Source: Thamnidium elegans
Lineage: Eukaryota > Mucoromycota > Mucoromycetes > Mucorales > Mucoraceae
Direction: 5' to 3'
Length of the DNA stretch: 64,000 nt
NCBI GenBank assembly: GCA_025201345.1
Contig: JAIXMG010000008.1
Location: 992,001-1,056,000, forward strand
Shown here in pieces: positions 35,656 through 47,935 of this stretch. How positions within the stretch are numbered: the first letter of the stretch is position 1; every line of letters starts with the position of its first letter. The position numbers and the translations under genes were made by a program. Under the pieces are notes generated by a model. It was not told the DNA's origin, ran no database searches, and saw only the letters and a program-made list of their open reading frames with translations.

Positions 35656-37181
35656 AAAATATTTCAAAAGAAAACAAGTATACGCAAAAAAAAAAAGAAA
35701 AAAAAAGGTAATTGCGCGACTACAGAAAAAAAACAGATATAATTCAATCTATAAAAAAAAAAAACCTTGTTTTTAAAAGGTAAAAAAAAAAAGATTGTGT
35801 ACAACAAGTGGTAGATTTGTTTTATGCCAATCATTTTAGAAGTATAGATAATGTCATAATTTATTTTTTCCCGACAAAAAAAAGGGAGATTTTTCCACAA
35901 GGTTAATTTTGAGAGTAAGAGTATTTTGTTCTCGTCTATACATAATGTTTTCTTTACTATTATGTCAAATACCCGGTAAAAAAAAAAAAAAAAAAAAAAA
36001 CTATTTTTTATGTATTGATCTAATCTTTTTTGTCCTTTTACTCTCACGCCCTTAAATTCGAAGCTTTCCTTTGGGAAAATGAAACCTTCCGAGAAAAAAT
36101 CTTCGGATCCACCCGAGTAGAAAAAAAAGCCCTGAACAATTTGGTTTCTATATTTTCTTGCCGTTTGACGATTTACTCGCGAAATAAAAAGCAGGAAAGA
36201 ATCATATATTATGCTCCGACAGGATGTAACACGAAGAAACATAAATTTTCTGGTACTCTTGGGATCAGCTTCAAAACTTTTTTTTATTCTTTTTTTAATG
36301 GTTTCAAATACGTAAAGCCCATCCAATTGTATTACATTGATCTAAGTTTTCTTTATTTTGCATCTAATTTTCATATATACGTAATCAACAATACGGGGCC
36401 AATGATGTGTCCAATTTGTATTCTTCATATCCTTATAAATGTCTTGGAGTTCTTTATTAATGTAAAATGAAATAAATATTAGTAAGATGCTTTCAAAAAC
36501 TTTTAGGATAAAAGTTTGTTTCACCAAGAAATACGATCTTTTCCCGACAAGAAGGAAATAAAATGCAAAAACTATTATTGATGATTATTTTTTTTTAAAA
36601 AAAAAAAAAAAACGGATCAAAAAAATTTTAAAGAAATGAACAAATAGTTCAAGTGGAAATATACAAGAAAAATAAAAGTTCTATGTTGTTACTTCACCTT
36701 GTCTTTCTTTCTTTTTACTAAAATAAGACAGAAAATACGTAGCCTTTGCCAGAGAACTGCTTATTCGTTGAATTTTAAATAAGTGGGCGAAAAAAAGCTG
36801 GTAGAATCCTACCCAATACAATCGATATCAAGTAAAAAAGTACAAGATCCTGCCTGATTAAATATATATACTTATACAGCAATAATAAAATAAGTATATG
36901 GTAATGTCTATATAGTGTAAGCATATATAAGGGTATTGGAGGTTGACATGGTATAAATTAACTATTTATCTCAAGTCTATATTGATTTGTTAAAGAAAGT
37001 ATACGCAAATGTAACCAACGTAAAATGGTTTTAAAAATATTATCAAATCATATTAGAGGAATAGAAAAAAAAAAAGGTATATAAGAGAGTTCAGAAAAAT
37101 AAAAGTTATATACTATTCAAAACTCTTTCTTTTCTTGTACTCTCTTTTATTTGTATTGATGATTATTTATTAAATTTGAAA
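35656..37181. other. Gene-free spacer
   Basis: About 1.5 kb, divergent promoter of the transporter and the lectin-like gene. It includes an A-rich tract near 35980-36000 and a T9A17 palindrome at 36588-36613. Frames at 36030-36470 (+) and 35664-36326 (-) overlap each other and show no family motif. Confidence 0.4.
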
Positions 37182-37978
37182 ATGATTGACGAAATAAACG
37201 AGAAATGGTTTTATATTCAACAGAAATTAACAGGCAAGGTGATTGCTACTTCTGATTGTAAAACGCTCGCAAGATCTCAAGCAGTAGTGGTTAAACCACA
37301 ATATACCGATAACGAATTATGGTGCTGGGATAACCATCATTTAAAGAACAAGTCTACAGGTCTGGTACTTGATATCCGCAAAGGTAAAAAAAAAAAAAAA
37401 AAAGAACTATTATTGTATACTTTTAGTTAAATAATAATAAGCTAAAAAAAAATTGTATAGGACGACTTCGTTTAATTAAAGACACCGAAATTTGTCTATA
37501 CTATAAAAAACCTCAATCAGAAGCACACAACCAACTATGGGCAACTCGAGCTATTACAATAGTTAGTGAACACCCTTTACATAAAGAAACTCAATCATCT
37601 ACAGGCCTTATAGTCTATTCGCTTTCTAATCGGGATTGGGTGCTGGACGCTGTTTCTCCTGAAGATAACTTGACAGAAGATTTACAAAAACTAGTTTTAT
37701 TCCCGCATCAAGAGGTGAGTAAATCCCAAACCTGGGACCTGATCTATCAAGTTGATATGAAAATGAACCAAGAGCCTAGTTTAATCTTTGAAGAGAGCTC
37801 GATTAATTCTAGTATAATTGATGACATTAGTGCCTCTGGCCAGGTCAGTCCTGTTTCTACAATCAGTTTTGACTCTATGGAGTTCCCCCATGGCCTTTCT
37901 CCTTCCAAACGTAACTCTCAAACTTCTTTAACTAGCAATAGTAGAAAAACAAGTTTAGAAGATATTTACCTATCGTGA
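37182..37978 (+). CDS. Ricin B-type (beta-trefoil) lectin-domain protein
   Basis: 239 residues from exons 37182-37383 and 37461-37978. The first 120 residues show beta-trefoil repeats: WFYIQQKLTGKVIATSD, NELWCWDNHHLKNKSTGLVL and NQLWATRA, with the Q/E-LW motif that closes each lobe. This suggests carbohydrate or protein binding. No signal peptide is visible, so the protein is probably cytosolic. The C-terminal half is Ser-rich and acidic (IFEESSINSSIIDDISAS) and likely disordered and phosphorylated. There is no catalytic domain attached. The in-frame TTG at 37176 was rejected as start in favour of the ATG. Confidence 0.72.
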
Positions 37979-38315
37979 AGGCTACTAAAAAAAACTAGGC
38001 TCTTTTTTTTGCATTTTTTTTTTTTCTTTTCCTTAATAAAAAATTCATGTTGTACCACATTATAAAATCATGGTAATGCATAAAAAACAACTATATTTCT
38101 TTCTAAATGTTTGTTTCTAGTCTCACTTGTTTTTTATTTGTTTGTTCACCATAAAAAAAAAGGGGGTCGTAAAAAGGGAAACATAAATAACATATTCGGG
38201 TTGCATTTTTTTATTTACTATTTTTTTTTTTTTTTTTTTACTGAGTTTTTTTTTTATATAAACTGTGTTGGTATTGTATTATAATGTCTTCTAAAAAAAA
38301 TTCGTTTTCTATTCT
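37979..38315. other. Convergent spacer
   Basis: About 340 bp between the stop codons of the lectin-like gene and the bS16m gene, made mostly of T runs. Contains AATAAA-like signals; no gene. Confidence 0.4.
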
Positions 38316-38389
38316 TTACAATTCCTTGAACTTCTTTGCTGCTTCAATCATCCAGGGCTTAGGTGCTTGAGGCATCAAATCAGCCTATC

Positions 38390-38420
<31 letters not shown>

Positions 38421-38702
38421 TATTAGTAAATTCATTCTTTGATAATTTCTTTTTATTCCATTTACTTTAACAAGCAATTTTTCAACAGTTTCTGAAGGTT
38501 GAGCACCAACAGTTAACCAATATTTTACACGTTCGAAATTTAAGTTGATCATTTTATTTCCAGCATCATCGGGAAGAGGGTTATATGTACCGATCTTTTC
38601 GATAGGTTTAGAATTACGGCCTGTACGAGCGTTAGCTACAACAATGTGATAAAAGGGCAAGTTGCGACGGCCATGACGAGCGAGACGAATACGAACAACC
38701 AT
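38316..38702 (-). CDS. MRPS16: Mitochondrial small-subunit ribosomal protein bS16m
   Basis: 101 residues from exons 38466-38702 and 38316-38384. The N-terminus [20 protein letters not shown], the [10 protein letters not shown] motif and the region around [19 protein letters not shown] are diagnostic of bacterial-type S16. The short C-terminal extension ([13 protein letters not shown]) is typical of fungal mitochondrial forms. It would assemble into the mitoribosome small subunit. No separate cleavable presequence is obvious; the mature-like N-terminus is basic and may itself direct import. Intron of 81 nt contains an AT dinucleotide run. Confidence 0.95.
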
Positions 38703-39276
38703 GTTATATAGTTTGTGTTAAAAGTTAGGTCCCTTGTTTGCGATTTTTTTTCTCTCTCTTTTTTATTCCCCCGCACAAACAAACTAAAAGTCACGAAACC
38801 CGTCACCCATGCCAAAATATCTCGGCTTTTTTATTAACACTACATAATACATAACGCATCAATGCAGCTAATGCCAGGTCCTTATAGTTAAGTACTTATT
38901 TGAAGGTTTCGATATTTATATTAAAAAATGCATTGGCTACTATATAAAACAAATACCTAGCAACACATATCCAGACCCTTTTTTTTTTTGTCTATTAAAA
39001 AAAAGGGGCGAGTGAAAAAGAAGTTGCCCTGCATTGTTTTAAGCACTCATTGATCATGTACTGACATAAAAAAAAAGGGCTCTACATAGGCAAAAGATAC
39101 CAAATTAACCTTGCATGATTTATACACATACACACGCACAAAGCACTAACACTTTCATTTGTAAATATGTAACTTTCGATTATATTTTTATTTTTAAACA
39201 ATTCCATGCACTACTTTTTAACAACCTAAAGAGAAAAGATTGAAAGCGAACAGTGCAAAAACCATTTTTGTGTTGT
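38703..39276. other. Spacer upstream of bS16m
   Basis: About 570 bp holding the bS16m promoter and the 3' flank of the ribosomal protein eL20 gene, both read on the reverse strand. No gene or RNA recognised. Confidence 0.4.
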
Positions 39277-40334
39277 TTAGTAGAAAGTGGTGGGTCTCTT
39301 GGCGACGAAAAGAGCACGGTGCTTCTTCTCGACGTTAGCAAGACGATGAGGCAAGGGGAAAGCAAGCTTGGGAGTCATGAGTTGCTTGATGTAAGGACGA
39401 CGAACATCGGCATCCTTAACTTCAGCAACACGAATGATTTGAACAGATCTGAAACGAGCACGATGACGAGCAGCCATATCTTGGTCTATAAATCAAGAAA
39501 AGATCCATGTTAAACCTATGAAATTCTAAAATAAAAACTTCCTTTTTTTTAATACTTACAACAGGTCTCGACAGCTTCGACACGACGGAGAGCACGGTAT
39601 TCCTTGTACATGTTGTGGGTACCGGAACGAGAATCGTAACGGATCCAGACACCAAAGTTCTTGACTTGCTCAGGACGCTTCTCGGAAATCTATAATCAAA
39701 CAAAATATTTTAAATAATTATGCTTTTTTTATTAAAAAAAAAAACGTATATGCACAAAAATACTTACGACGTTGACAGCAACGATCTCACCAGCAGCCTT
39801 CTTGACCTTACGGAGCTTCTTCAAGAAGTACCAGAAACGGGACTTAGCAACAACAACGTTGGGAGCGAAAATACGCATACGGAAGAGCTTGGGAGCAACT
39901 TCTTGAGCGGAAGGGAGCTTACGTCCAACCACCTGATATTCGGTGAACTAATTTTAAAAAAATAAACATGTTATTAAACAATCGACATGGAAAATTGTTT
40001 AAATGCAATCTGGGGGAGTTTGGAAAGTTGACATGTCCCATTGGGAATCCAAAATAAAAAAACACACACTAGAAAAAAAATATGTTGCTGTAATGCATTG
40101 ATTCGATAATTATTGTTGTCAGTGTCGAGTTGTATATTCTATGTTTTTATTGATAATTCGAGAGGGATGGATGGATGGATGGATGTTGATATGCGTATAT
40201 ACATTTTTTTTTCATAAAAAAGAAAAAAAAATATCCAGTATACAATCCATCTTTTTTGTCTGTCGTTTTTGCGTCTGTGATGATTCCCCAGATTGATTCT
40301 GCAATATATTAAAAGCTATACTTACTCTAGCCAT
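39277..40334 (-). CDS. RPL20: 60S ribosomal protein eL20 (L18a)
   Basis: 175 residues from exons 40326-40334, 39768-39947, 39560-39689 and 39277-39485. The first exon encodes just three residues (MAR), which is common in fungal ribosomal protein genes. The next begins [12 protein letters not shown]. Landmarks [34 protein letters not shown] and the end [15 protein letters not shown] define the family. The first intron is 378 nt, four to six times longer than nearly all others here, and contains five GGAT repeats near 40165-40183. Such introns often hold regulatory sequence or snoRNAs, but I could not identify one. Codon use is strongly biased, consistent with high expression. Confidence 0.95.
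40165..40183. repeat. Short (GGAT)n tandem repeat in the eL20 first intron
   Basis: Consecutive GGAT units on the plus strand (about 4.5 copies), in the otherwise non-repetitive long first intron of the eL20 gene. Confidence 0.7.
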
Positions 40335-40543
40335 GTGCCTTGAAGGAAAGAAAGGAGGATCACTGTATGTACCTTCCTCCTCGCTTTGTTAGCCGAAGCT
40401 TGGCTCCCCGATGGAAAACTAAAAGCGGCAAGTCAAAATAAATCGGAGAAAGCATTAACCGTTCCATCTCTAGTCCGGTATATGTCCGGTAGATAAAAAC
40501 TTTACTTTTGGTTTATATGAAAAAAGACTTTATTTATAAATAA

Positions 40544-40921
40544 TTATGCATGTACTTGAACATAATTTTGAGCAACATAACCCTTTTCATTTGTTAAGGT
40601 GTTTAATCTTGAATCAAATTTGGTAGCGTAAAACCAACCATCAGGTCTGGTCTCGGTTACCGCTAACCAAGTACCTCTAGAGTATTGTAACTCTTCAGGT
40701 TTTCCACTGTACCAATCACCTATTGCTTGCGCCCAAAATAATGTAGGTTGATGACCTACAGGCGCTGCCATAGAAGGTGGGTTATAAACATTTGCACCAT
40801 AACTGTTTATAGGATGCGTCATAATTGGTGTAGCGGTTTGTTGGGTAGAATACTGATTATAGTATTGTTGTTGTTGTTGTTGTGTCCTATATGGATCAGG
40901 ATTAATATTACTATACACGTC

Positions 40922-40959
<38 letters not shown>

Positions 40960-43093
40960 GAGGTAAAATAGTGGTACTTGCAACCGCGGGTACACCAGCG
41001 TGTACCATATGAGCTGCTTGATGAGCTTCAGGAGTTTGATACTGTTGTTGTTGCTGTACAGGTCTTTTCTCGCGTTGAGATAACCTATTTAATACGTTCT
41101 TGTTTTCTACCGGAGACCTTACATCATCATTATTCGTAGGAGATGAACTATTAATGTTCTTATCAAACACGCCCAGCTCTTCTAGTAAACTTTGATAAGA
41201 GAAATTACATGCAGCTTCTAGATCAGCAGAAGGCTGCCGTCTTCTTGTACTAACTAAACGACGTGGATTTATATCGCTCTTTTTACTTTCATCTAAATCT
41301 AAATGTCCTAGATCAAACATATTATTACCAATAGCAAAAACTACTTTTGCTCGAGGATCAATAGTGATATCACCATCTTCTTGTTTTCTTGAATTTGTAC
41401 TGTTTCCTGAGACAACTGAGTCTTCCTCTTCTGAAGTGGTGGAAGAAGAAGATATCTCAGGGATGGCAATAATAGGTGGAAGTGGTATAGGTTGTTGAGC
41501 TCCACTACTATAGTTTTCATTGATCAATTTCTTTCTGGTTTGCTTCCTTTGTTTTATAGGAGTAGAAATAGAAGGTAAAGGTTTAACAGCAGTACGAAGA
41601 CAAGATTTTCTTCTTTCAGATGTTGAACTTTTACTAGGTGTCAATGGCTCTGTCATAGCCACTTGATTTGATACAGTAATAGACCTTACTCTTTTTAAAA
41701 GTAAAGAGTCTTCAGGCTGGGTTACATTGGGTATAGTACTATTGGGATTTCTAACGGTTAATTCGGGCTTTGCTGGTTCAGTACAATTATTAGTTATTAA
41801 TTCTATGGGACAAGAGAAATCAGCCAAGGTATGCTTTTGAAATGTCTTTGTGGGGTCGTCCATATAGTCAACAAAAATTTCTGGTTCAGGTATTTTAGGA
41901 CCAGTTCCTTTTTCATTAATAAAGATTTGAATATCATTTATGGGATCATATTGATCTAACGATTTCCAAAAGCGCTCGTACGACTGTAAACAAAAAGAAT
42001 GAGGATTTACTAAATTAGCATATTACATAAAGCTTTTTTTTATAACTTACTTCTTGATCTTGACTTGTAGCTGTAGAAAGAATGTTTATATACATCGAAA
42101 AACTATGACGAAGAAATTCTAATCTCTTTTTTTCCATTCCTTGGTAAGTCTGTATAAAAGTAATTTTTTTAAAAAAAAGGGATATATATAATTGAGATAA
42201 TACGTTACATCACAGCTTATTTTCCAAGTTTGATTCCAAGCTTTAGTTGCATCGGCTACTTTGATACAAGCATTTTTATACTCTTGCTCTATAAAAAAAA
42301 ATATATATATATGGTTTTTTAAGTTGCAAGAAAATAAACTTTTTAAAAGAAAGGTTTACCTTGAATTTTAATTTCATGCTGAGTTCTATCAATTCTCTGT
42401 TTCATTCTATCAGCTTCACGCCCGGTAGCAGTAGTTATTTGAGTTTGTAAAGTGATTAATTTTGCGCAATCGGATTCATATTTTTCTTTTACTTTTGCTA
42501 AATAAGTTTCATTTGATTGCTTATATCGATGTGCTTTTTCTACATTAGTATGAACTAGCTTTCGTTTATCTTTTTGTTCCAGTATAAAGTTATCAAGATC
42601 AACTTCTAACCGCGTCTTTAGTTTTTGAGCTAAATTTAAATGTGCTTGAGCTGTCCATTCCGTTTCTTTATGAGCTGAAGTCAATAGTGCTTGTAGTGTA
42701 CTAAAATAAAATAATTTGTTTATATATACCTTTTTTAGCTTAGTATATATATTATTTAAAATACATACCCAGTTTCTTCGCGACCCATTCCAACTTTGGC
42801 ATGTTTCATTAATTTTCTTCCAAACTCTTCATGAAGTGAAGCTCTATTATTGTTATAATTAGTATAATACATTATTAATATATATATATATATATATATT
42901 ACCTAACATTATAAAACGATTTTATTTCATCAAATGTCTTTTTTGTGTTAGACATTTTAGCCGTAAGTGCATGAAATCCATCATCTTTTAAGCCCTATTT
43001 CAAAAAAAAAAAAAAAAATATCAGTAATTCATTATGCATTTTATTTCATTTTACTTTTACCCAAAAGTTATTAGCAAAAATCAATTCTGTCAT
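40544..43093 (-). CDS. F-BAR and SH3 domain protein (Cdc15/Imp2/Hof1-like)
   Basis: 719 residues from exons 43061-43093, 42903-42994, 42769-42843, 42360-42700, 42209-42288, 42051-42149 and 40544-41983. Residues 1-270 form the F-BAR fold: FANNFW, GLKDDGFHALTAKM, ASLHEEFGRKLMKHAKV, then long amphipathic helices. The middle is disordered, Ser/Pro-rich and contains poly-Gln runs. The last 65 residues are an SH3 domain (LFWAQAIGDWYSG, GTWLAVTETRPDGWFYAT, KGYVAQNYVQV). Proteins of this architecture bend the plasma membrane and scaffold the cytokinetic ring or endocytic sites. The exact subfamily cannot be separated by eye. Divergent with SMC4 across 230 bp. Confidence 0.88.
40922..40960. repeat. 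(TTG)13 microsatellite encoding poly-Gln
   Basis: Thirteen uninterrupted TTG units (CAA on the coding strand) in the F-BAR gene. A shorter run is at 40865-40882. Uninterrupted CAA repeats tend to vary in length between strains. Confidence 0.85.
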
Positions 43094-43097
43094 TTAT

Positions 43098-43133
<36 letters not shown>

Positions 43134-43323
43134 ATACAAGAGAAAAGTGAATATAAACAAAAAAAAAACTAAATGCATTTCTTGATAAAAACAAACGACT
43201 ACTATAAATGGAAATACAAAACAAATTACTTTATGACGCGTGGCTTATCACTAATTTATTTTGAAAAGCGTGTTTTTCGCGTACTTTTAAAAAAAAAATA
43301 TTTATCTCTTTTTCTTTTAAACC

Positions 43324-46300
43324 ATGGATAAACCACCACCAAAAAAGAAGAGACTCATCACGAAAGATATCGGATCAAATTCTGATTCAGATGAATTCGA
43401 TACTCAAATAAATGAACAAGTAAAAACAGAGACACCTTCACCAATAAGTCGAGTAGTAGCTGAAACACCTCCACCATTAGTAAACGAACCTGTAAACGAA
43501 CCTGTTCCTGAACCTGTAGACGAAAATGACGATAAAAAGAAACAACCTAGACTCATAATGAAAAAAATGGTCTTGAACAATTTTAAGTCTTATGCTGGTA
43601 GACAAGTCATTGGTCCTTTTCACAAAGTAAAAAAAAAACAAAACAAAAAGTTGTTAATTGTTAATTACTAATTATTTTATTATTATTTAGTCTTTTAGTG
43701 CCAGTAAAGTATTTTTTATTGTTGTTGTCAACCTATCAACACACCTTATTTACCCCTCTTTCTTTTTATAGTTGTAGGTCCTAACGGATCCGGTAAATCC
43801 AACGTGATTGACGCCTTACTTTTTGTATTTGGATACAGAGCTAATAAAATGCGTCAGGGCAAACTATCCGAGCTTATCCATAACTCAGCCAAACATCCCA
43901 ACCTCTCCAACTGCAGTGTCGAAATTCATTTCCAAGAGATTATTGATGGAAATAAACCAGATGAATTTACTATTGTTCCCGACTCGCAACTAGTAATATC
44001 ACGTCAAGCGAGTCGTAACAATGCCAGTAAATATTCAATTAATGATCGTACCAGCAGTTTCACTGAAGTAACTACGCTTTTAAAAAAAAGAGGCATTGAT
44101 TTGGATCATAAACGGTTCTTGATCTTGCAAGGTGAAGTTGAATCGATTGCATTAATGAAACCAAAGGCCAAGGACGGCAACGATGATGGCTTGTTAGAGT
44201 ACTTGGAAGATATCATTGGTACATCAAAGTATAAGGATCCTATTGAAGAAGCAAGTGCTAGATTAGAGATACTAAATGAAAAACGAGCAGAAAGATTAGT
44301 TCGTGTTAAATATGTCAGTCAAGAAATGGACGGTATGGAAGATAAAAAAGCAGAAGCCGAAAATTATTTAGAAAATGAAAACGAATTGGCGATAAAGAAG
44401 AGTGAATTATATCAAGCTTATTTAAGTGAAACACATGATAATATCGAAACTGCCAATGAAGCAATTAAAGGATTAAATATTAAAATTGCGGAAGAAGTAG
44501 AAAAGTTTGGATCGATTGAAAAAGAACAGGCTGACATGGAAGAGACGTTTCGTGCTGCTACTTTAGCGTATAATAAAAAAGATGCTGATAATCGTAGATT
44601 GATGGATCAGCAAACAGAACTTGAAGAATCTCAAGTAAAGGCACGTGAACTTAAAGCACATTCAATTACTAAACAAGAAAAGAGTAAAGTTACGTTAGAG
44701 GCAGACCGTACTGCTCGTATTACTGCCCAAAAAGCTATTAAAACGAATACAACCGAGTTAGCTGAAAGAAAAGAAGAATTAGTTGAACTCGAAGCTCAGT
44801 TAAAAGAAGAAGAAGCTAAAATAGAAGAAATTAACTTGGAATTAAAAGGGAAAACGGATGGCTACATGGCTCAAATCGAAGAACATCAAAAGGAATTATC
44901 TCCTTGGTCAGAAAAAATTAATGAAAAGAAAAAGGCGATTGATGTAAAAAAATCCGAAGGTGAATTTTTGGCCGAACGTATTGTATCTGGTGAAAAGGCT
45001 GTAGAAGAAGCAAAAGAACAGGTCAAGAAATTAAAACAATCTATTTCTGAGAAGAAAAAAGAAAGTAAAGAATTACCTGGTAAGATCGAGGCTACTGTTA
45101 CTGAAATTAAAGAAATGGAAAGCTTTTTAGCAAATGTGGTAGATAAAGAAGCTGAAAATCGATCTCAATTAAATCAGGCACGTCAAAAAGCGGAAGAAGC
45201 AAGAGCATCCATGCAACAATCTCAAAGTAGAGGAAAAGTATTGGATAGTATATTACGCATGCGAGATTCTGGTCGTATTGAGGGAATTTATGACCGTTTA
45301 GGTAGTCTTGGAGTTATTGATGATCGTTACGATGTTGCCATCTCAACCGCCTGTCCCGCACTTGATAATATTGTTGTTGAAACCGTAGAAGCAGGTCAAG
45401 CATGCATTGAATATTTAAGAAAGAATAATTTAGGTCGTGCCGTATTTACTGTACTTGGTAAACTCCGTAATCAAAATATGAATCCAATTGATACACCTGA
45501 TGGCGTACCTCGTTTATTTGATTTGGTAGAATCAAAAGACGAAAAGTTTTTACCTGCTTTTTATAGTGTTTTACAAGATACACTTGTTGCAAATGATATG
45601 AAGCAAGCAAATCATATTGCCTATGGTAGAACACGTTGGAGAGTTGTGACAATGGATGGTAAACTGATTGAAAAATCAGGTGCTATGACAGGTGGTGGTA
45701 ATCGACAAATGCGTGGTGCCATGAGCTCCATGTTTAAAGATGATGGTGTCTCTGCTGAAGTAGTAGCCGAACTTGAAGCTGAAAGAGATGCGTTGGAAAG
45801 AGATTACCGTATTGCTTCAAATGATAAGCGTACTACTGAAACCGCTTTGAGAAGAAAGAAGGAACATCTTCCCAAACTTGAAGTTGCATTAGAAAAGAAT
45901 CAAATGGATGTCAATAGTTTAAATAGCCAGCTTGAAGATGAAAAAACACGTTTAGCTCAATTAGAGTAAGTATTATATGTATATGTATGTATATGTAAAA
46001 AATGCTAATTATATTCTATAGAACTCAAACAAAACCAAAACCAGCTGATATACAACGTCAAGCTGAAATTAAACAAGAGATCGAAGACCTTGAAGCAGAA
46101 ATGAAACAACTTAAAAAACAAACTTCCGAGATTGAAGAAGCAATTCGATTATTGCACGAAGATATTATGAATGATGGTGGTATGGATCTGCGTCTTCAGA
46201 CTATTTGTGTTAAGCAAGTTCGTAAAAATATCGATGTAGCAAATAATCGCATCACCAAACTCATGGTAGCGAAATCAAAGGCAGAAAAGGATGTTGTTAA

Positions 46301-47162
46301 ACTAGAGGCCTCTATTGTAAAAATCGAACAAGAAATCGAAAACTTCTCACAAACTATGCAAAAACTTGAAGACGAAATAAAGGAAACCAATAAGCGTATG
46401 TCTGATATGACTACAGAATTAGACAAATCTAAACAACTGATGAAGGTAGAAAAGGATAGGATGGACGAGTGTAAGAAGGAGCTTGATGACAAGAACAAAT
46501 CTATTAATGAACTTCGTCAATCAGAACTTGAACTCAAGAGTAAATTAGAAACCTATACACGTTCTGCAAGTGAAAATAAGAAGAAGGCTGTCCATTGGGA
46601 AGGTCAAATTTCTTCGTTGCAGCTTCAACGTATTGATGATGAACCTGAAGAGCAACTTAAAATAGAAATTTATACTGGTGAAAAATTAAAACAATTAATT
46701 CTCTCTAAAGACCAAATCAAGATGGAGATTGCCGAACTAGAAGCTTTTGTACAAAGTGCTAAACCAAATCTATCTGTTCTTAAAGAATATCGTCGCCGTC
46801 GTGAAGAGTATAACGAAAGGAAGGCAGATCTTGACTCTGTTACACTGGAAAGAGACTTGGTTAAATCAGAAGTAGAAGTTTTACGTAAAAAACGTCTCGA
46901 TGAATTTATGAGTGGTTTCAATATCATTTCTCAAAAACTTAAAGAAATGTATCAGGTACAAAAGAAGAAGAAAAAAAGCGACATTTTTTATTGCACAATA
47001 ATTAACTTGATTTTTTTTTTTTTTGTAGATGATTACTATGGGCGGTAACGCAGAACTTGAATTGGTAGATAGTTTAGATCCATTCTCTGAAGGTATTGTG
47101 TTTAGTGTCATGCCACCTAAAAAGAGTTGGAAGAATATTTCTAATTTATCCGGTGGTGAAAA

Positions 47163-47199
<37 letters not shown>

Positions 47200-47619
47200 T
47201 TTATTAGTTATTGTTCTTATATGTAAACTATATAGACTCTCAGTTCGTTAGCGCTAGTATTTGCATTACATCATTTTAAACCTACACCATTATACGTGAT
47301 GGATGAAATTGATGCAGCTTTGGATTTCCGTAACGTCTCTATTGTAGCGAACTATATTGCAGAACGTACCAAGAATGCCCAATTTGTAATTATTAGTTTA
47401 AGAAATAATATGTTTGAATTGGCTGATAGATTGGTAGGTATTTATAAGACCAGCCATTGTACAAAGAGTATTGCCATCAACCCAAATATGATTGCCTCGT
47501 TGACGTCAACCCCTACGCATACTAGTCCGGCAAAGAGGTCTTCTAGTAACGCTCAAACTACTCCTACTCCTGCGCCAGCTGCTGTTGGCTCTGATATATC
47601 GAATAAAACTCCAGAGTAA
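43324..47619 (+). CDS. SMC4: Condensin subunit SMC4
   Basis: About 1320 residues from exons 43324-43626, 43691-43703, 43772-45965, 46022-46955, 47029-47163 and 47236-47619. ATPase of condensin that compacts mitotic chromosomes. The Walker A motif GPNGSGKSN lies at residues 108-116 and is completed by a 13-nt microexon (SFSA plus one base). HKSFSAIVGPNGSGK is exactly the SMC4 form. The first coiled coil runs to the hinge (RIEGIYDRLGSLGVIDDRYD, around residues 595-760), followed by the second coil. The signature motif NLSGGEK ends exon 5. Walker B with D-loop YVMDEIDAALDF is in the last exon. The Lys/Pro-rich N-terminal extension is usual for SMC4. Length fits the family. Confidence 0.96.
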
Positions 47620-47685
47620 ATTCCCCCTCCTCCTATCTCTCTACTTTTTTTTATTACCACTTTTTAATAAAATTGTAAATATTAC

Positions 47686-47718
<33 letters not shown>

Positions 47719-47935
47719 CCGAAAGAAAACTTATAAACATCAAAAAAGCGTATGTCAAAACTTTAAGGAAATGATAATAATAATACAGATTTATTAAGAG
47801 GTTATATAAAACGGAATGATTTTTTTTTTAAATGCATAAAATCGTACAATAGTATAGAATGAATAGGAATATGATATATAAAATAGAAGGGGATGAATAG
47901 AATAAGAAAAATTTTAATAGCGGTGGAAAGGGATC
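47620..47935. terminator. Convergent 3' region between SMC4 and the ZIP gene
   Basis: 316 bp between two stop codons. Contains an AATAAAATTG polyadenylation-like signal at about 47665 and an A27 run at 47686-47715. No coding frame. Confidence 0.4.

Noticed and set aside
35664..36326. Reverse 220-codon frame
   Set aside because: Largely Phe/Lys translation of poly-A/T tracts and overlaps another equally long forward frame; no motif.
36342..36527. Reverse 61-codon frame with KNTNWTHHWPRIVDY, resembling retroelement integrase text
   Set aside because: Only one short stretch is suggestive; neighbouring frames give no further integrase or polymerase motif, so I cannot support a retrotransposon.
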